This document shows positions 43,960 through 53,050 of a stretch of DNA of 64,000 bases, in pieces. Source of the stretch: Nitrospira sp. GTDB lineage: Bacteria > Nitrospirota > Nitrospiria > Nitrospirales > Nitrospiraceae. Numbering within the stretch: position 1 is the first letter of the stretch; every line of letters starts with the position of its first letter. A program made the position numbers and the translations under genes. The DNA is taken from contig VOPR01000011.1 in the NCBI GenBank assembly GCA_009594995.1, positions 18,186 through 82,185 on the forward strand, written 5' to 3'. The notes below the pieces were generated by a model. The model made no database searches, was not told the origin of the DNA, and was given only the letters and a program-made list of their open reading frames with translations.

Positions 43960-44544
43960 ATGAACCAGCTCACGCGAGATGATCTGATCGCTCAGGATGA
44001 GTATGAGCGGCAGCGCGAGACGTACCGCCAGTCGATTATCGACCTCAAACGTCGTCGTCGGATCGGTGTCGGTGACAAAATCACGCTGGTGTTTGAAAAT
44101 CGGGAGACGCTACGCTTCCAGGTTCAAGAAATGATTCGCGTCGAGCGGATTGTCGACCCGCAGAAGGTGCAGGAGGAGTTGGATGTCTACAATGCCCTTC
44201 TGCCGACTCCCGGCGAATTGAGCGCGACCCTCTTGATCGAACTCACGGACGCCGACACGATGAAGCACTGGCTGGATCTGTTTATGGGCTTGGATCATGG
44301 CCAGAAGCTCGGCTTGCGGGCCGGGGGCGAAGTCGTCTACGGGGAGTTCGAAGGCGGCCACAGCCATGAAACGAAGATCAGCGCGGTGCATTTCGTGCGC
44401 TTCCGTCCGACCCCGGCCATGGTGAAGGCCCTGAGGGATCAGGCCGTGCGCGTGGCGCTTTCTGTGCGCCATGCCGGGTACGAGGCTGAAGCCGAGGTGC
44501 CATGGGCGATGCGGCAGGAATGGCTGTCCGACCTCGGTGCCTAA
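43960..44544 (+). CDS. DUF3501 family protein
   Basis: 194 residues, soluble, matching DUF3501: LTRDDLIAQDEYERQRETYRQ at the start, then GDKITLVFENRETLRFQVQEM, a Glu/Asp-rich middle and the HFVRFRPTPAMV segment. Function is unknown. It follows the CCG-domain Fe-S gene by 48 bases and is thought of as part of the same rubrerythrin module. No cofactor motif is seen, apart from several conserved His and Glu residues (GHSHE at about 133-137). Confidence 0.87.
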   Translation: MNQLTRDDLIAQDEYERQRETYRQSIIDLKRRRRIGVGDKITLVFENRETLRFQVQEMIRVERIVDPQKVQEELDVYNALLPTPGELSATLLIELTDADTMKHWLDLFMGLDHGQKLGLRAGGEVVYGEFEGGHSHETKISAVHFVRFRPTPAMVKALRDQAVRVALSVRHAGYEAEAEVPWAMRQEWLSDLGA

Positions 44545-44637
44545 ATGGTGAGTTTTTAGGTGTGAGTTTCAGGGGCACAATCCACTATAATCTCCTCACG
44601 GCAAGTCTCAAGACTCACCACACATCCCTAGTGATCT

Positions 44638-45390
44638 ATGGCATCTGTGCTCCTGAATAAACGCATTGAGTTTTGCGCCTCGCACCGCTACCACAAGCCA
44701 GAGTGGGACGCCGCGAAAAACCGTGCGACCTTTGGCGCTTGCAACAACGATCCGGGCCATGGCCACAATTATATGTTGGAAGTGACCGTGGCAGGTGAGG
44801 TCGACCAGCGAACCGGCATGGTCGTCAATCTGTTTGACCTGAAGCGCGTGTTGCTGCAGGTGTTGGAAGAATTTGATCACAAGCACCTCAATTTGGACCT
44901 GCCCTATTTCGAACGGCAGATTCCTACGTCCGAAAATATTGCGCGTGTACTCTGGGACAAGCTCCAAGCCCAGCCCGACATCGGCACGCTTCAACGGCTG
45001 TCCCTGTATGAAGACGAGGATCTCTGTGCCGACCTCACGGCAGAGGCCGGGCTGGATGTCGCGTCGGTTACCAGACGGTATTCATTTACGGCCGTGCACG
45101 AAGGCCATCGAGGTCATACCTGGGACTTGTTCGTGTCCATACATGGGCCGATTGATTCTGAAACCGGCATGGTGACTGATATCGTCGCTCTGGATCGACT
45201 GGTGAAAGAACGTGTGCTGGTTCCATTTGATGGACGGGATCTGCGCATGGTGTTGGCGACTCCGTCCGTCACAGGGGAATATCTCGCCAAGGCCGTGTGG
45301 GATCGCATTGCATCGGCTGTTCCGACTGGCCGCCTTCAGCTCGTGAAACTCGTCCAAACCCGCGACCTCTCCTACGAATACGCCGGCTAA
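44638..45390 (+). CDS. Tandem-domain 6-pyruvoyltetrahydropterin synthase-like protein
   Basis: 250 residues containing two PTPS domains in one chain. Domain 1 (1-128) has zinc histidines H16, H41 and H43 and catalytic Cys35 in FGACNNDPGHGHNY, the eukaryote-like PTPS-II arrangement, plus DH (80-81) and Glu125-region motifs. Domain 2 (146-250) keeps HEGH.RGH (H154, H157, H160) but lacks the Cys and the usual HGH and has FDG instead of DH. It is therefore probably catalytically dead or structural. The single-domain usual length is 120-150. Pathway (biopterin, folate or queuosine) cannot be decided. Confidence 0.83.
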   Translation: MASVLLNKRIEFCASHRYHKPEWDAAKNRATFGACNNDPGHGHNYMLEVTVAGEVDQRTGMVVNLFDLKRVLLQVLEEFDHKHLNLDLPYFERQIPTSENIARVLWDKLQAQPDIGTLQRLSLYEDEDLCADLTAEAGLDVASVTRRYSFTAVHEGHRGHTWDLFVSIHGPIDSETGMVTDIVALDRLVKERVLVPFDGRDLRMVLATPSVTGEYLAKAVWDRIASAVPTGRLQLVKLVQTRDLSYEYAG

Positions 45391-45536
45391 GTCGTTTCGT
45401 ATTTCATCTCAGTCTTCCTTCTGGCGTCCACTCGCGCCACACCCGCACATTCGAGGGCAGTTTCAGCGCTCTGCCGCCAGTTTACCGACGTCGCAGATTG
45501 GATCGTGAGGGGCTTCCCTCGATCAGGTCTGTCGAG

Positions 45537-45562
45537 AGAGCCCCCTTCAAAATGGGGGCTCT
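45537..45562. terminator. Bidirectional terminator-like hairpin
   Basis: AGAGCCCCC (45537-45545) pairs perfectly with GGGGGCTCT (45554-45562) around an 8-base loop. It lies between the PTPS gene and the convergent coiled-coil protein gene, 8 bases from the latter's stop. T-runs on both sides are short. Confidence 0.65.
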
Positions 45563-45569
45563 ATTGAGC

Positions 45570-45899
45570 TCAGACTCGGAAGAGGAGATACGCGATCGTC
45601 GTCAGGGAGAGCAGCATGGCCACGGCAAACATGGCCCAGCTGACAATCAACGAGCGTTTGGTGGCACGCAACGAGGTTTGGAGTTGCCCGATGGTGTCGG
45701 CTTGGAGGGTGATTGTGCGTTGCAAGGCGTCGATCTGTTCCTGCAGTGCTGCAATGGCCGGGTCGGCGAGTGCCGGATCCGGCGGGGGAGGAGTCGCACG
45801 AAAACGGCCGATCGTTTTCAGAAGCTCCGGAGCATTGTCTACGACTACCGGTAACAGTTTTCTGGCAACTTGCAGCGCTGCGACCCAGGGAATGCTCAT
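45570..45899 (-). CDS. Coiled-coil protein with C-terminal membrane anchor
   Basis: 109 residues from ATG 45899, with GAGGCGGACC upstream. A proline-rich segment ATPPPPDP is followed by a coiled coil (about 50-85: AIAALQEQIDALQRTITLQAD) and one membrane helix near the C terminus (WAMFAVAMLLSLTTIAYLLF). The tail-anchored layout suggests a scaffold at the membrane. It is divergent from the ZorA-like gene 370 bases away and could be functionally related to it, but no evidence shows that. Confidence 0.65.
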   Translation of the reverse strand: MSIPWVAALQVARKLLPVVVDNAPELLKTIGRFRATPPPPDPALADPAIAALQEQIDALQRTITLQADTIGQLQTSLRATKRSLIVSWAMFAVAMLLSLTTIAYLLFRV

Positions 45900-46270
45900 G
45901 TGGTCCGCCTCAATTGCGAGGTAAAGGAATCCTCCAGTATTCATGACACAGCAGTGAGGCCTAAATCCACAACGCTTGCGCCGGTGCATGGGATCCTCTG
46001 GTGCTAGTTCGCAAATTCCGGTGCGGCACAACGATCAGAGCCTGGACTCAGGCCGTCGCGAGACGAGGTCTGGTCGTGCCAACGTAGGCTGCAGAAATCT
46101 TCCCCCCACCCGGCAGTTCTTGCCGGGCATCCTCATTTTCGTGAGCACAGAGTCACGAAACTCCCTGATTTTTCTGGGTCTCCATAAATTGAGGCTTCTG
46201 GCCTGAATGTTGAAGAGAAGCAGGCTGACCTTAGTGGCTTTGCTGGGTTGGATCGGGAGGTGGTGGCGCC
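45900..46270. other. Intergenic region with two hairpins
   Basis: Two consecutive stem-loops are visible: CCCGGCA (46109-46115) with TGCCGGG (46121-46127), and TTTCGTGA (46137-46144) with TCACGAAA (46153-46160). A T-run begins eight bases later. They could be the 3' end of a small RNA or the leader of the motor gene. I see no gene; frames here are short and lack start signals. Confidence 0.45.
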
Positions 46271-47521
46271 ATGATGTCTATCTGGGAATTCTTTGGTCAG
46301 GACGTGAGCCTTTTCGGAGAGCTGCACAGCCCGATGCTGAGCTGGCTCGGCTCCGGCGGATTGATAGCCCTATTTGTGTGGCATGCCGGGCGGCTGTCCA
46401 CAGCCATTTCCAGCGTGCAGAGCTGTTACATGCGTGTTTGGCCGACATTGACCGGCCTTGCCGCCAGCCGCAAGAGCCTCCAGAACGAGTGGCTGATGGT
46501 TCCCAGTTTGAGCGACGTGAAGAAAGTTTCCAACCAACCGGGTGCCCAACCCGAACGGGTTGATCTCGACGATCTCCACATGTTGGATAAGGCTATGCGC
46601 CGTGAGCCGCGCCTTGAGCAGGCATGGCTCCACTTTCGCAAGACGTTCGTCGTCGAACGCACGGCCTGGTTTATTGAACCCAAAGTGTTTGCCACGCGAA
46701 CCGCGGCGGAGTTTTTCCCTCGTGATCTGCTGAATAGTCGGTTGAATCTGGCCTTTTACCATCAGTTTCCCTCGTTGATCACCGGGGGCGGTCTTCTGCT
46801 CACGTTTCTGGCGATCCTCATCGGTTTGAGTAAGCTTCACGCGGATGGATCGCATATCGTCGGTATCCAAGGGTTGATCAATGGCCTGGCGGGAAAGTTT
46901 CTGACGTCGATCGTCGGATTGCTGTGCGCCAACCTGTTCGTGTTGCTGGAAAAGTCTGCCATGCATCGGTTGGCCACGACCCAGCAGCAGTTTGTCACGA
47001 TGGTAGACGAGCTCTTTCCCCGCAAGACGATGGAACAGATGTTGGAGAACTTTACTCCGGGGGCCGGGCCGGCGCCATCCCAGAGTCAGGCCGCCGTTGG
47101 CGCGGTGCCAGCCGACCTGGGCGATCGTCTGGTGGGCAGCCTCAGCGACCGATTGAGTCCGACGGTCTCCGCCCTCAGGGAGGCTGTGGAGGTGCTGAGC
47201 AGGCGGGACCAGGGAGGCCGTGCGGCGGCTCCGGAGCGGCTGGCAGAGGAACTGTCACGGGTCATGCAGCAGACGATGGCGGCACCGATTCAGGAATTGA
47301 ATCAGGCTATTCAGACGCTCGCCCGATCGGTGGAGGAACTGAAGCGCGATCAGGGCGTGAAGCCGAACGCAGACGAGTTTGAATTCGAAGCACTCGATGA
47401 GTTGCCGATGCCGGAGCGTGAACAGGACATCGAACATGACGTCGAGCCTGATGACAGCATGCTCGGATTGCGGTGGTTTGCAAATTGGCGACAAGGTGCC
47501 TCGATGAAAGGTGCAGCCTGA
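46271..47521 (+). CDS. MotA/TolQ/ExbB-type channel protein, ZorA-like
   Basis: 416 residues. Hydrophobic segments lie at about 25-40, 168-188 and 205-228, with the family's Gly/Thr-rich motif FPSLITGGGLLLTFLAILIGL corresponding to the proton-channel helices. A long, helical, charged C-terminal tail (about 270-360) is a feature of ZorA rather than TolQ. It probably forms a pentamer around the downstream OmpA-like partner and uses an ion gradient. The stop is two bases from the next ATG. GGGAGG lies upstream; ATG at 46274 is equally possible. Confidence 0.8.
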   Translation: MMSIWEFFGQDVSLFGELHSPMLSWLGSGGLIALFVWHAGRLSTAISSVQSCYMRVWPTLTGLAASRKSLQNEWLMVPSLSDVKKVSNQPGAQPERVDLDDLHMLDKAMRREPRLEQAWLHFRKTFVVERTAWFIEPKVFATRTAAEFFPRDLLNSRLNLAFYHQFPSLITGGGLLLTFLAILIGLSKLHADGSHIVGIQGLINGLAGKFLTSIVGLLCANLFVLLEKSAMHRLATTQQQFVTMVDELFPRKTMEQMLENFTPGAGPAPSQSQAAVGAVPADLGDRLVGSLSDRLSPTVSALREAVEVLSRRDQGGRAAAPERLAEELSRVMQQTMAAPIQELNQAIQTLARSVEELKRDQGVKPNADEFEFEALDELPMPEREQDIEHDVEPDDSMLGLRWFANWRQGASMKGAA

Positions 47522-47522
47522 T

Positions 47523-48275
47523 ATGCGTGCCAATCATTCGCCGGAATCTCCCGAACATGCATCGGTACTCACCATCGGGGTCACAGATTTGATGACCTCA
47601 TTGGCGGTCATTTTTATCCTGTTGTTCAGCGCCTATGTGACCAAAGTCTCTGAAACGGAACCTCAAGCCAAGGTAAAACCTCCGATGCCGGCGGTCGATC
47701 GGAATGTGGCAAAGAGCACGGCGGAAGATATGAAGGGACTCCTGCGCGATCATTTTCAGCGGTTCGATCTTTCGCTGGATGCCGATCCTGCAGACCCCAA
47801 TGTGGTGCGGATTGTCGTGCCCGATGCCTTGCTGAACTTTGAGTTCGGCAAGGGGACGTTGTCGTCGGTCGCAGATCAGTTCCTGGTGGATGCGATGCCG
47901 ACCTATGCGGCGCTTCTCTGCGGTGCTATGCACGATCGGATCGATTCGCTCGTGATCGAAGGGCATACCGACGATCGCGGGTCCGACATTTACAATTTGA
48001 AGTTGAGTCAGGAACGTTCGCTGAATGTCATGGTGAAGGGGCTCGAGGTGATCAAGGACTCGGCACCATGGGCCTATCGTTGTTTCCATGAAAAGACCTC
48101 AGCCAGCGGGCGAGGTCGACAGGATCTCGTTGTGGATCAGTCGCGTGTGCTCGATCGGGACAAAAGCCGGCGGGTGGTGTTTAAGATTCGCTTGCGATCC
48201 ACGGACCAGGTGGCGGAAGTGAGTGAATCCCTGCGGCCGCTCGAGTCTCCCGCCTTCAGCTCCCGCCTGTTCTAG
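47523..48275 (+). CDS. MotB/OmpA-type motor partner, ZorB-like
   Basis: 250 residues. One N-terminal membrane helix with an acidic residue at its start (GVTDLMTSLAVIFILLF) gives the MotB/ZorB pattern in which Asp carries the ion. A periplasmic OmpA-like domain follows, with GHTDDRGSDIYNLKLSQERSLNVM for peptidoglycan binding. AAAGGTG precedes the ATG at 47523; a frame start at 47511 inside the previous gene is less likely. It forms an operon with the ZorA-like gene. No zorC, zorD or zorE gene follows. Confidence 0.83.
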   Translation: MRANHSPESPEHASVLTIGVTDLMTSLAVIFILLFSAYVTKVSETEPQAKVKPPMPAVDRNVAKSTAEDMKGLLRDHFQRFDLSLDADPADPNVVRIVVPDALLNFEFGKGTLSSVADQFLVDAMPTYAALLCGAMHDRIDSLVIEGHTDDRGSDIYNLKLSQERSLNVMVKGLEVIKDSAPWAYRCFHEKTSASGRGRQDLVVDQSRVLDRDKSRRVVFKIRLRSTDQVAEVSESLRPLESPAFSSRLF

Positions 48276-49120
48276 TGCTCTCCAGGTGTCCCGGCATCCT
48301 TTGCGCAGCGAAATCCGACATCATTGCGGCGGGCATCGGGTGCATATCCGGCACGATTGGCAGATCGGATGGCCTTAGAATCATTATTCCAGGCGCCGCC
48401 GCGCAACACCCTGAGCGGACCTGCAGAGGGCCCGGACGGGTTCTCACGCGGGCTGAATTGATAGTAGGCGGCGTCGTACCAGTCGGCGACCCATTCCCAG
48501 AGATTCCCGGCCAAATCGTAGACCCCGTTCGGAGTCTTGCCCAACTCGAACTGCCCGACGTTCGTGAGAGTGTCATACCCGCGCCACTTGGTTTGTCCCG
48601 CATTAGCGTGACCCTTGGTCGGGTGGGTGCTACCCCAGGGGTACATGCGTCCGTCCGTGCCACGGGCTGCCCGCTCCCACTCCGCTTCAGTCGGTAGCCG
48701 TCTTCCCACCCATCGGCAGTAGTCGCGCGCATCATACCAATTGACGCCGACCACCGGCTTGTTTTCATGGGGACCGTCAGTAGCTTCGTTCCATTTAAAC
48801 GGCGGGTCTGGTTTTTGTGACATAAGAAACTCGGCATACCGCGAGACCGTGACTTCCAGCGCGTCCAGGTAGAAGGCCTTGACCGAGACACGGTGCACCG
48901 GCTGCTCATCATCCTGGCCACGGTCGCTGCCCATCGCGAATTCGCCCGCAGGGATCAATACCATTGGCGGGCCCTTGTGAGGGCTGATGGCGGCGGTGCG
49001 AGGTTGGGTACTGCTGGCTGGAGACTGGCGCGGTGCGATGTCTTTGCCCTCGCTGGCTCCGGCTACCACGGTCCAGAGCAGGAACAGGGCTACAGATGAG
49101 AAGAAGGAAATCGTCCGCAT
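48272..49120 (-). CDS. SUMF1/FGE-fold protein, probably not a formylglycine enzyme
   Basis: 282 residues with a signal peptide (SFFSSVALFLLWTVVAGA) and a complete FGE-sulfatase domain fold: MVLIPAGEFAMGSDRGQDDE, VNWYDARDYCRWVGRRLPTE, NLWEWVADW and RVLRGGAWNND. The two active-site cysteines of true formylglycine-generating enzymes, expected after RGGSW, are missing (NDSKAIRSANRAG). This looks like a non-catalytic or other-substrate member, possibly binding a ligand in the periplasm. Its stop overlaps the ZorB-like stop; the shared CTAG is a stop on both strands. Confidence 0.83.
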   Translation of the reverse strand: MRTISFFSSVALFLLWTVVAGASEGKDIAPRQSPASSTQPRTAAISPHKGPPMVLIPAGEFAMGSDRGQDDEQPVHRVSVKAFYLDALEVTVSRYAEFLMSQKPDPPFKWNEATDGPHENKPVVGVNWYDARDYCRWVGRRLPTEAEWERAARGTDGRMYPWGSTHPTKGHANAGQTKWRGYDTLTNVGQFELGKTPNGVYDLAGNLWEWVADWYDAAYYQFSPRENPSGPSAGPLRVLRGGAWNNDSKAIRSANRAGYAPDARRNDVGFRCAKDAGTPGEH

Positions 49121-49286
49121 TGAGTAACGGTCAATCTTCGGTCGGCAGGCATGGACTCTCACGCACCTATTGTATCGTGTCCGCCCAAGGAAGTGTGGTG
49201 TGGCGCATTCCCTCGCTGGACGACGGCCCTTGCCCCGATTGCTCAGGTGAAAGTCTCTGCCGCGAGGGCGAACGCAGTCAGCACTG

Positions 49287-49619
49287 CTACTTCAGGAGAT
49301 GGTCGGATATCAACGCGGCCAATTCGGCCGGCTCGACGACGCCTTCGCGCGTCAGGAGCAATTTGCCCTGGGCGAAGAAGTGTGTGGTGGGATACGTCTC
49401 AAACGTGTGGGCTTTCTTGATCTCACGGCAGCGGCCGGGAACGTGCATCTTGGCCTTGCCGATTTTGATACCGGGAAACTTCGCCGCGGTTTCTTCGAGA
49501 ATGGGGTCGTATTGCTTGCATGGTTCGCAGGTGGCGAGGCCGTAGGCCACCACTGCGCCGGCGCTCTCGGTAAATTCTTTGTAATTCTCGTCGCGAACGT
49601 CTTGGACTGTGCCGCTCAT
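49287..49619 (-). CDS. Thioredoxin-fold protein
   Basis: 110 residues with a thioredoxin active site TCEPCKQYD (Cys31, Cys34) and the cis-proline region TYPTTHFF. No signal peptide is present, so it is cytoplasmic. It is encoded 73 bases after a peroxiredoxin gene on the same strand and is a natural reductant for it (inference). GGAGAGA precedes the ATG. Confidence 0.88.
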   Translation of the reverse strand: MSGTVQDVRDENYKEFTESAGAVVAYGLATCEPCKQYDPILEETAAKFPGIKIGKAKMHVPGRCREIKKAHTFETYPTTHFFAQGKLLLTREGVVEPAELAALISDHLLK

Positions 49620-49692
49620 TGTCTCTCCTCGGCGTTGAGCAAGAACCGGGAGAAGGCGTGTTTCAACGCCCCCTCCCGGGCTTCATAAGAAC

Positions 49693-50163
49693 TTAGCTCA
49701 GCTTCGCGAGGGCTGCGAGAATGTCCTTGTCTTCCCGCGCCACCTTGATTTCCTGCACCTTCACATAGGCAACTTTGCCGTTCTTGTCGACGATGACCGT
49801 CGCGCGCTTGCCGCAATTCAACGGCTCGAAGTATAGGCCATACTTCTTGACGACTTCACGGTTGAAGTCGGAGAGGAGGCGGTGCTTCAAGTCCAGGGAA
49901 TCCGCCCACGCCTTGTGGGAGAAAAAGCTGTCGCAGCTGATGCCGAACAGCTCCGAGTTCGCACTCTGGAACTTGGGGAAGTCATCGGTCAGGCACTTGT
50001 TCTCACCCTGACAGACGGGACTCCAGTCGAGCGGATAGAACGCCAGGACGACGTTCTTCTTTCCTTTGAACTCGCTCAGCTTCACGTCCTTCTGATCCTG
50101 ATCTTTTAATGTGAAATCCGGCGCGGTATCGCCGACCTTAATTTCTGGGGCCACATCACTCAT
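49693..50163 (-). CDS. Peroxiredoxin (AhpC/TSA family)
   Basis: 156 residues with the peroxidatic site [12 protein letters not shown]: Cys51, with Ser48 in place of the usual Thr of PxxxTxxC. Additional cysteines at 57, about 76 and in LNCGKRA could provide a resolving Cys. It reduces peroxides and organic hydroperoxides using thioredoxin. A good GGAGG lies eight bases upstream. It is in a unit with the thioredoxin gene. Confidence 0.92.
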   Translation of the reverse strand: MSDVAPEIKVGDTAPDFTLKDQDQKDVKLSEFKGKKNVVLAFYPLDWSPVCQGENKCLTDDFPKFQSANSELFGISCDSFFSHKAWADSLDLKHRLLSDFNREVVKKYGLYFEPLNCGKRATVIVDKNGKVAYVKVQEIKVAREDKDILAALAKLS

Positions 50164-50312
50164 TGAGATCCTCCTAGGTTAGACCTGCGGAACTGCGCAA
50201 ACTCTTTGGTGGTACCACGCCTGGAAAAACCTTGTCAACGGGGCCAGAAGGCCTAGGTGGAGGTGAGATGTCTTCTAGCTATCTGATTTTGCTAGCGTTT
50301 AAAGCCGGCTGG

Positions 50313-51068
50313 CTAGCGGAGGTCGGTCGTGATTTGTCGAAACGCCACCATGCGGCCGGTCGGTGCGGCAGTGCGATGCTTGATGAAGCGAATGGTGTGA
50401 GCAAGGGCGTGCAGGTCCAAGGAGCTCCCCACCTTTTGGTTCTGCCCCGTGCGCAAGACCGCGTCGGCGGTGCATTGCAGGATGGCGATGGTGTCGGCGT
50501 CCGGAAGGCCACGTGGCTGGATGACTTCCACCTCGTCCAAGCCGAATTTCGTGAGGCCGAGGGTGTAGAACCAGTCGAGTGAAGGATCATCAGTCTCGCT
50601 ATGCTGGACTGTGACGTGGTCCCGGGCAACAAAGATATTCAACGGCCGGTCATTCCAATCCGATGGATTCAGATATTCGTGACAGGCGACATCAAACGCT
50701 GTGCCTTCAGTGAGGAGTGTCATGCCACGGGCAAGGCGTGCGGTGACAAGCACGGTGTCCGCGATGGTGCTTGGTGTAGTAGTAGAGAGGGAGACTGCGC
50801 CGAGCTGCCGGTGCTCCCATGACAGGACGGGTTGCCACTCTGCGGCGGCGGCATCGGGGAGACTGGTCAGCACATGTGCGCGCCAGGGACCGTGGCTGGC
50901 GCTGGCGCGGCCTCCCGGATCACGTTCGAGCCAGACTAGCGGGCCTCCATACTGGAGGTCGTACCAGATTTTGAGTTCATCGAGGGACGGCGGCGTCCCT
51001 CGATAGCCGACCACATAGAGGGGAGGCTTCGCGGGTGCAGGTTTCGGGGATTTTTTCCGAATCTTCAT
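50313..51068 (-). CDS. Hypothetical protein
   Basis: 251 residues with a basic Pro/Lys N terminus (MKIRKKSPKPAPAKPP), no signal peptide or membrane helix, and a mixed alpha/beta core without known motifs (LYVVGYRGTPPSLDELKIWYD, LDWFYTLGLTKFGLDEVEV). It lies 36 bases downstream of typA in the same direction. Real coding is likely from its length; function is unknown. Confidence 0.6.
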   Translation of the reverse strand: MKIRKKSPKPAPAKPPLYVVGYRGTPPSLDELKIWYDLQYGGPLVWLERDPGGRASASHGPWRAHVLTSLPDAAAAEWQPVLSWEHRQLGAVSLSTTTPSTIADTVLVTARLARGMTLLTEGTAFDVACHEYLNPSDWNDRPLNIFVARDHVTVQHSETDDPSLDWFYTLGLTKFGLDEVEVIQPRGLPDADTIAILQCTADAVLRTGQNQKVGSSLDLHALAHTIRFIKHRTAAPTGRMVAFRQITTDLR

Positions 51069-51104
51069 GCAGTCCGCGCGGCAAGTCGGTAGTCCCTGCC
51101 GGGG

Positions 51105-52985
51105 TTACTTGGTGCTCTTCTTGGCCTTACGGCGGTCGTCCGGGTTCAGGAGCCGCTTACGGAGGCGCAGGTACTTCGGTGTCACCTCGACCAATTCGTC
51201 CTGGCCGATATATTCCATGGCGAATTCCAGTGACATCTCACGCGGCGGCGTCAGCACCAAGGCTTCGTCTGTGCCGGCAGCCCGCATGTTGCTCAGTTGC
51301 TTCTGCTTGCACACGTTCACATCAAGATCTTCGTCGCGGCTGTTCTGTCCGACGACCATGCCCTGGTAGACCTCAACCGACGCGCCGATGAACAATTCGC
51401 CTCGCTCCTGGGTCATGAAGAGCGCGTAGGCTGTGCTGGTTCCGTTTTCAAAGGCTACCAAAGAGCCGTGGGGCGCCACGAGCAGTGCCTTTTCATCGGC
51501 CGGGGCATAGCCGGAAAACACGTGGTGCAAAATAATCGTACCGCGCGTTTTTGCCAGCAGAATGTTTTTGAGGCCGATAATCCCGCGTGTCGGGATGTGA
51601 TACTCGATATGCATTTCACTGGCGGTGCCCTCGGAATGCACGAGCTTCATGTGCCGAAGTTCGCCGCGCCGTTTTCCGATTTCCTCAATCACCGGCCCCT
51701 GATATTCAGAGGGGACCTGGATGGTCAACTCTTCAAAGGGTTCCGTGACCGTATCGCCTTCTCGATGGAGAATGACTTCAGGCTGGGAGATTTGAAGCTC
51801 ATACCCTTCACGCCTCATCTGCTCGATCAGCACGCCGAGATGGAGTTCGCCACGGCCGGCCACGAGGAATCGGTCGGCGCTGTCGGTCTCCTGCACGCGC
51901 AATGACACGTTGGTTTCCAGTTCCTTGAACAATCGTTCCCGCAGGTGGCGCGAAGTCAGGTATTTTCCGTCGCGACCGGCGAAGGGGCTATTGTTCACCG
52001 AGAACGTCATTTGGACGGTGGGTTCGTCGATCGTCACGCGCGGAAGCGCGACGGGATTGGTCGGATCGGCAATCGTGTCGCCGATGTTCACTTCGTCGAG
52101 CCCGGACAGGGCGATGATTTCGCCGGCTTCGGCCGATTCGACGTCGGTGCGTTCGAGTCCTGAGAACACCGCAAGGTCGGAAACCTTCCCCGGAACCTGA
52201 CCGCCGTCTTTGGTAAGGGTCACCACGTTTTGACGTCGGGCGATTGAACCGGATTGAATTTTGCCGATTCCCATTTTCCCTTTATAGGAATCCTGCGCAA
52301 GGGCCAGCACCAGGAGCTGGAACGGGGAGTCGCGGTTGATGGCCGGCGCGGGAATCTTGTCGAGAATGGTTTCCAACAGCGGGGAGATATCCGTTCCGGG
52401 CTGCTTGAGATCAAGGGTTGCGATGCCTTTGATGGCCGAGGCGTAGACGATGGGGAAATCCAGCTGTTCGTCTGTGGCGCCCAAGTGCACGAACAAGTCG
52501 AATGTGCGATTGACGACATCGTCGATGACGGCATCCGGACGGTCGATCTTGTTGATGACGACGATGGCTTTATGGCCGAGGGCCAGCGCTTTCCGCAGGA
52601 CAAACGTGGTCTGCGGCATGGGGCCTTCTTTCGCGTCGACGAGGATCAGCACGCCATCCACCATGCGGAGCGTGCGCTCCACTTCACCGCCGAAGTCGGC
52701 ATGTCCCGGCGTATCAACAATGTTGATCTTCACGCCCTTGTAGGTCACGCTGGCATTTTTGGCCCGGATGGTGATGCCGCGCTCGCGCTCCTGATCCATT
52801 GAGTCCATGATGCGTTCGCCCATGTCATCGATCTTGCGATGCACGTGGGTCTGCCGCAGCACGGCATCGACGAGAGTGGTTTTCCCGTGGTCGACGTGCG
52901 CGATGATGGCGATGTTGCGAATATCGGTCCGACGACCTTGCGGCGCGTGCAGACCCGTGGTGGATGAGGGCGCTGAGCTGTTCAT
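51105..52985 (-). CDS. typA: Ribosome-associated translational GTPase TypA/BipA
   Basis: 626 residues with the whole TypA layout: G domain with [48 protein letters not shown] and NKIDRPDA, then the EF-G-like domains and the C-terminal TypA-specific part. TypA helps 50S subunit assembly and stress and cold adaptation. The ATG at 52985 has GGAG four bases upstream; TTG at 52994 is a weak extension. A hairpin with a T-run lies just upstream of the gene in its own direction. Confidence 0.95.
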   Translation of the reverse strand: MNSSAPSSTTGLHAPQGRRTDIRNIAIIAHVDHGKTTLVDAVLRQTHVHRKIDDMGERIMDSMDQERERGITIRAKNASVTYKGVKINIVDTPGHADFGGEVERTLRMVDGVLILVDAKEGPMPQTTFVLRKALALGHKAIVVINKIDRPDAVIDDVVNRTFDLFVHLGATDEQLDFPIVYASAIKGIATLDLKQPGTDISPLLETILDKIPAPAINRDSPFQLLVLALAQDSYKGKMGIGKIQSGSIARRQNVVTLTKDGGQVPGKVSDLAVFSGLERTDVESAEAGEIIALSGLDEVNIGDTIADPTNPVALPRVTIDEPTVQMTFSVNNSPFAGRDGKYLTSRHLRERLFKELETNVSLRVQETDSADRFLVAGRGELHLGVLIEQMRREGYELQISQPEVILHREGDTVTEPFEELTIQVPSEYQGPVIEEIGKRRGELRHMKLVHSEGTASEMHIEYHIPTRGIIGLKNILLAKTRGTIILHHVFSGYAPADEKALLVAPHGSLVAFENGTSTAYALFMTQERGELFIGASVEVYQGMVVGQNSRDEDLDVNVCKQKQLSNMRAAGTDEALVLTPPREMSLEFAMEYIGQDELVEVTPKYLRLRKRLLNPDDRRKAKKSTK

Positions 52986-53016
52986 AATCTCCAATGCCGT
53001 GAAAGTGCCAAAAAAA

Positions 53017-53040
53017 AGACGCCTTCCTATGAAGGCGTCT
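53017..53040 (-). promoter_or_regulatory. Hairpin with T-run at the 5' end of the typA leader
   Basis: AGACGCCTTC (53017-53026) pairs perfectly with GAAGGCGTCT (53031-53040) around CTAT. On the minus strand it is followed by eight T residues, so it has the form of an intrinsic terminator aimed towards typA. A candidate promoter lies just upstream of it. Confidence 0.6.
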
Positions 53041-53050
53041 AAGCCTATGG

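Noticed and set aside
46271..48275. Complete Zorya antiphage system
   Set aside because: No zorC, zorD or zorE-like gene lies within reach on either side; only the motor pair is present.
48272..49120. Formylglycine-generating enzyme
   Set aside because: The active-site cysteines after the RGG motif are missing.
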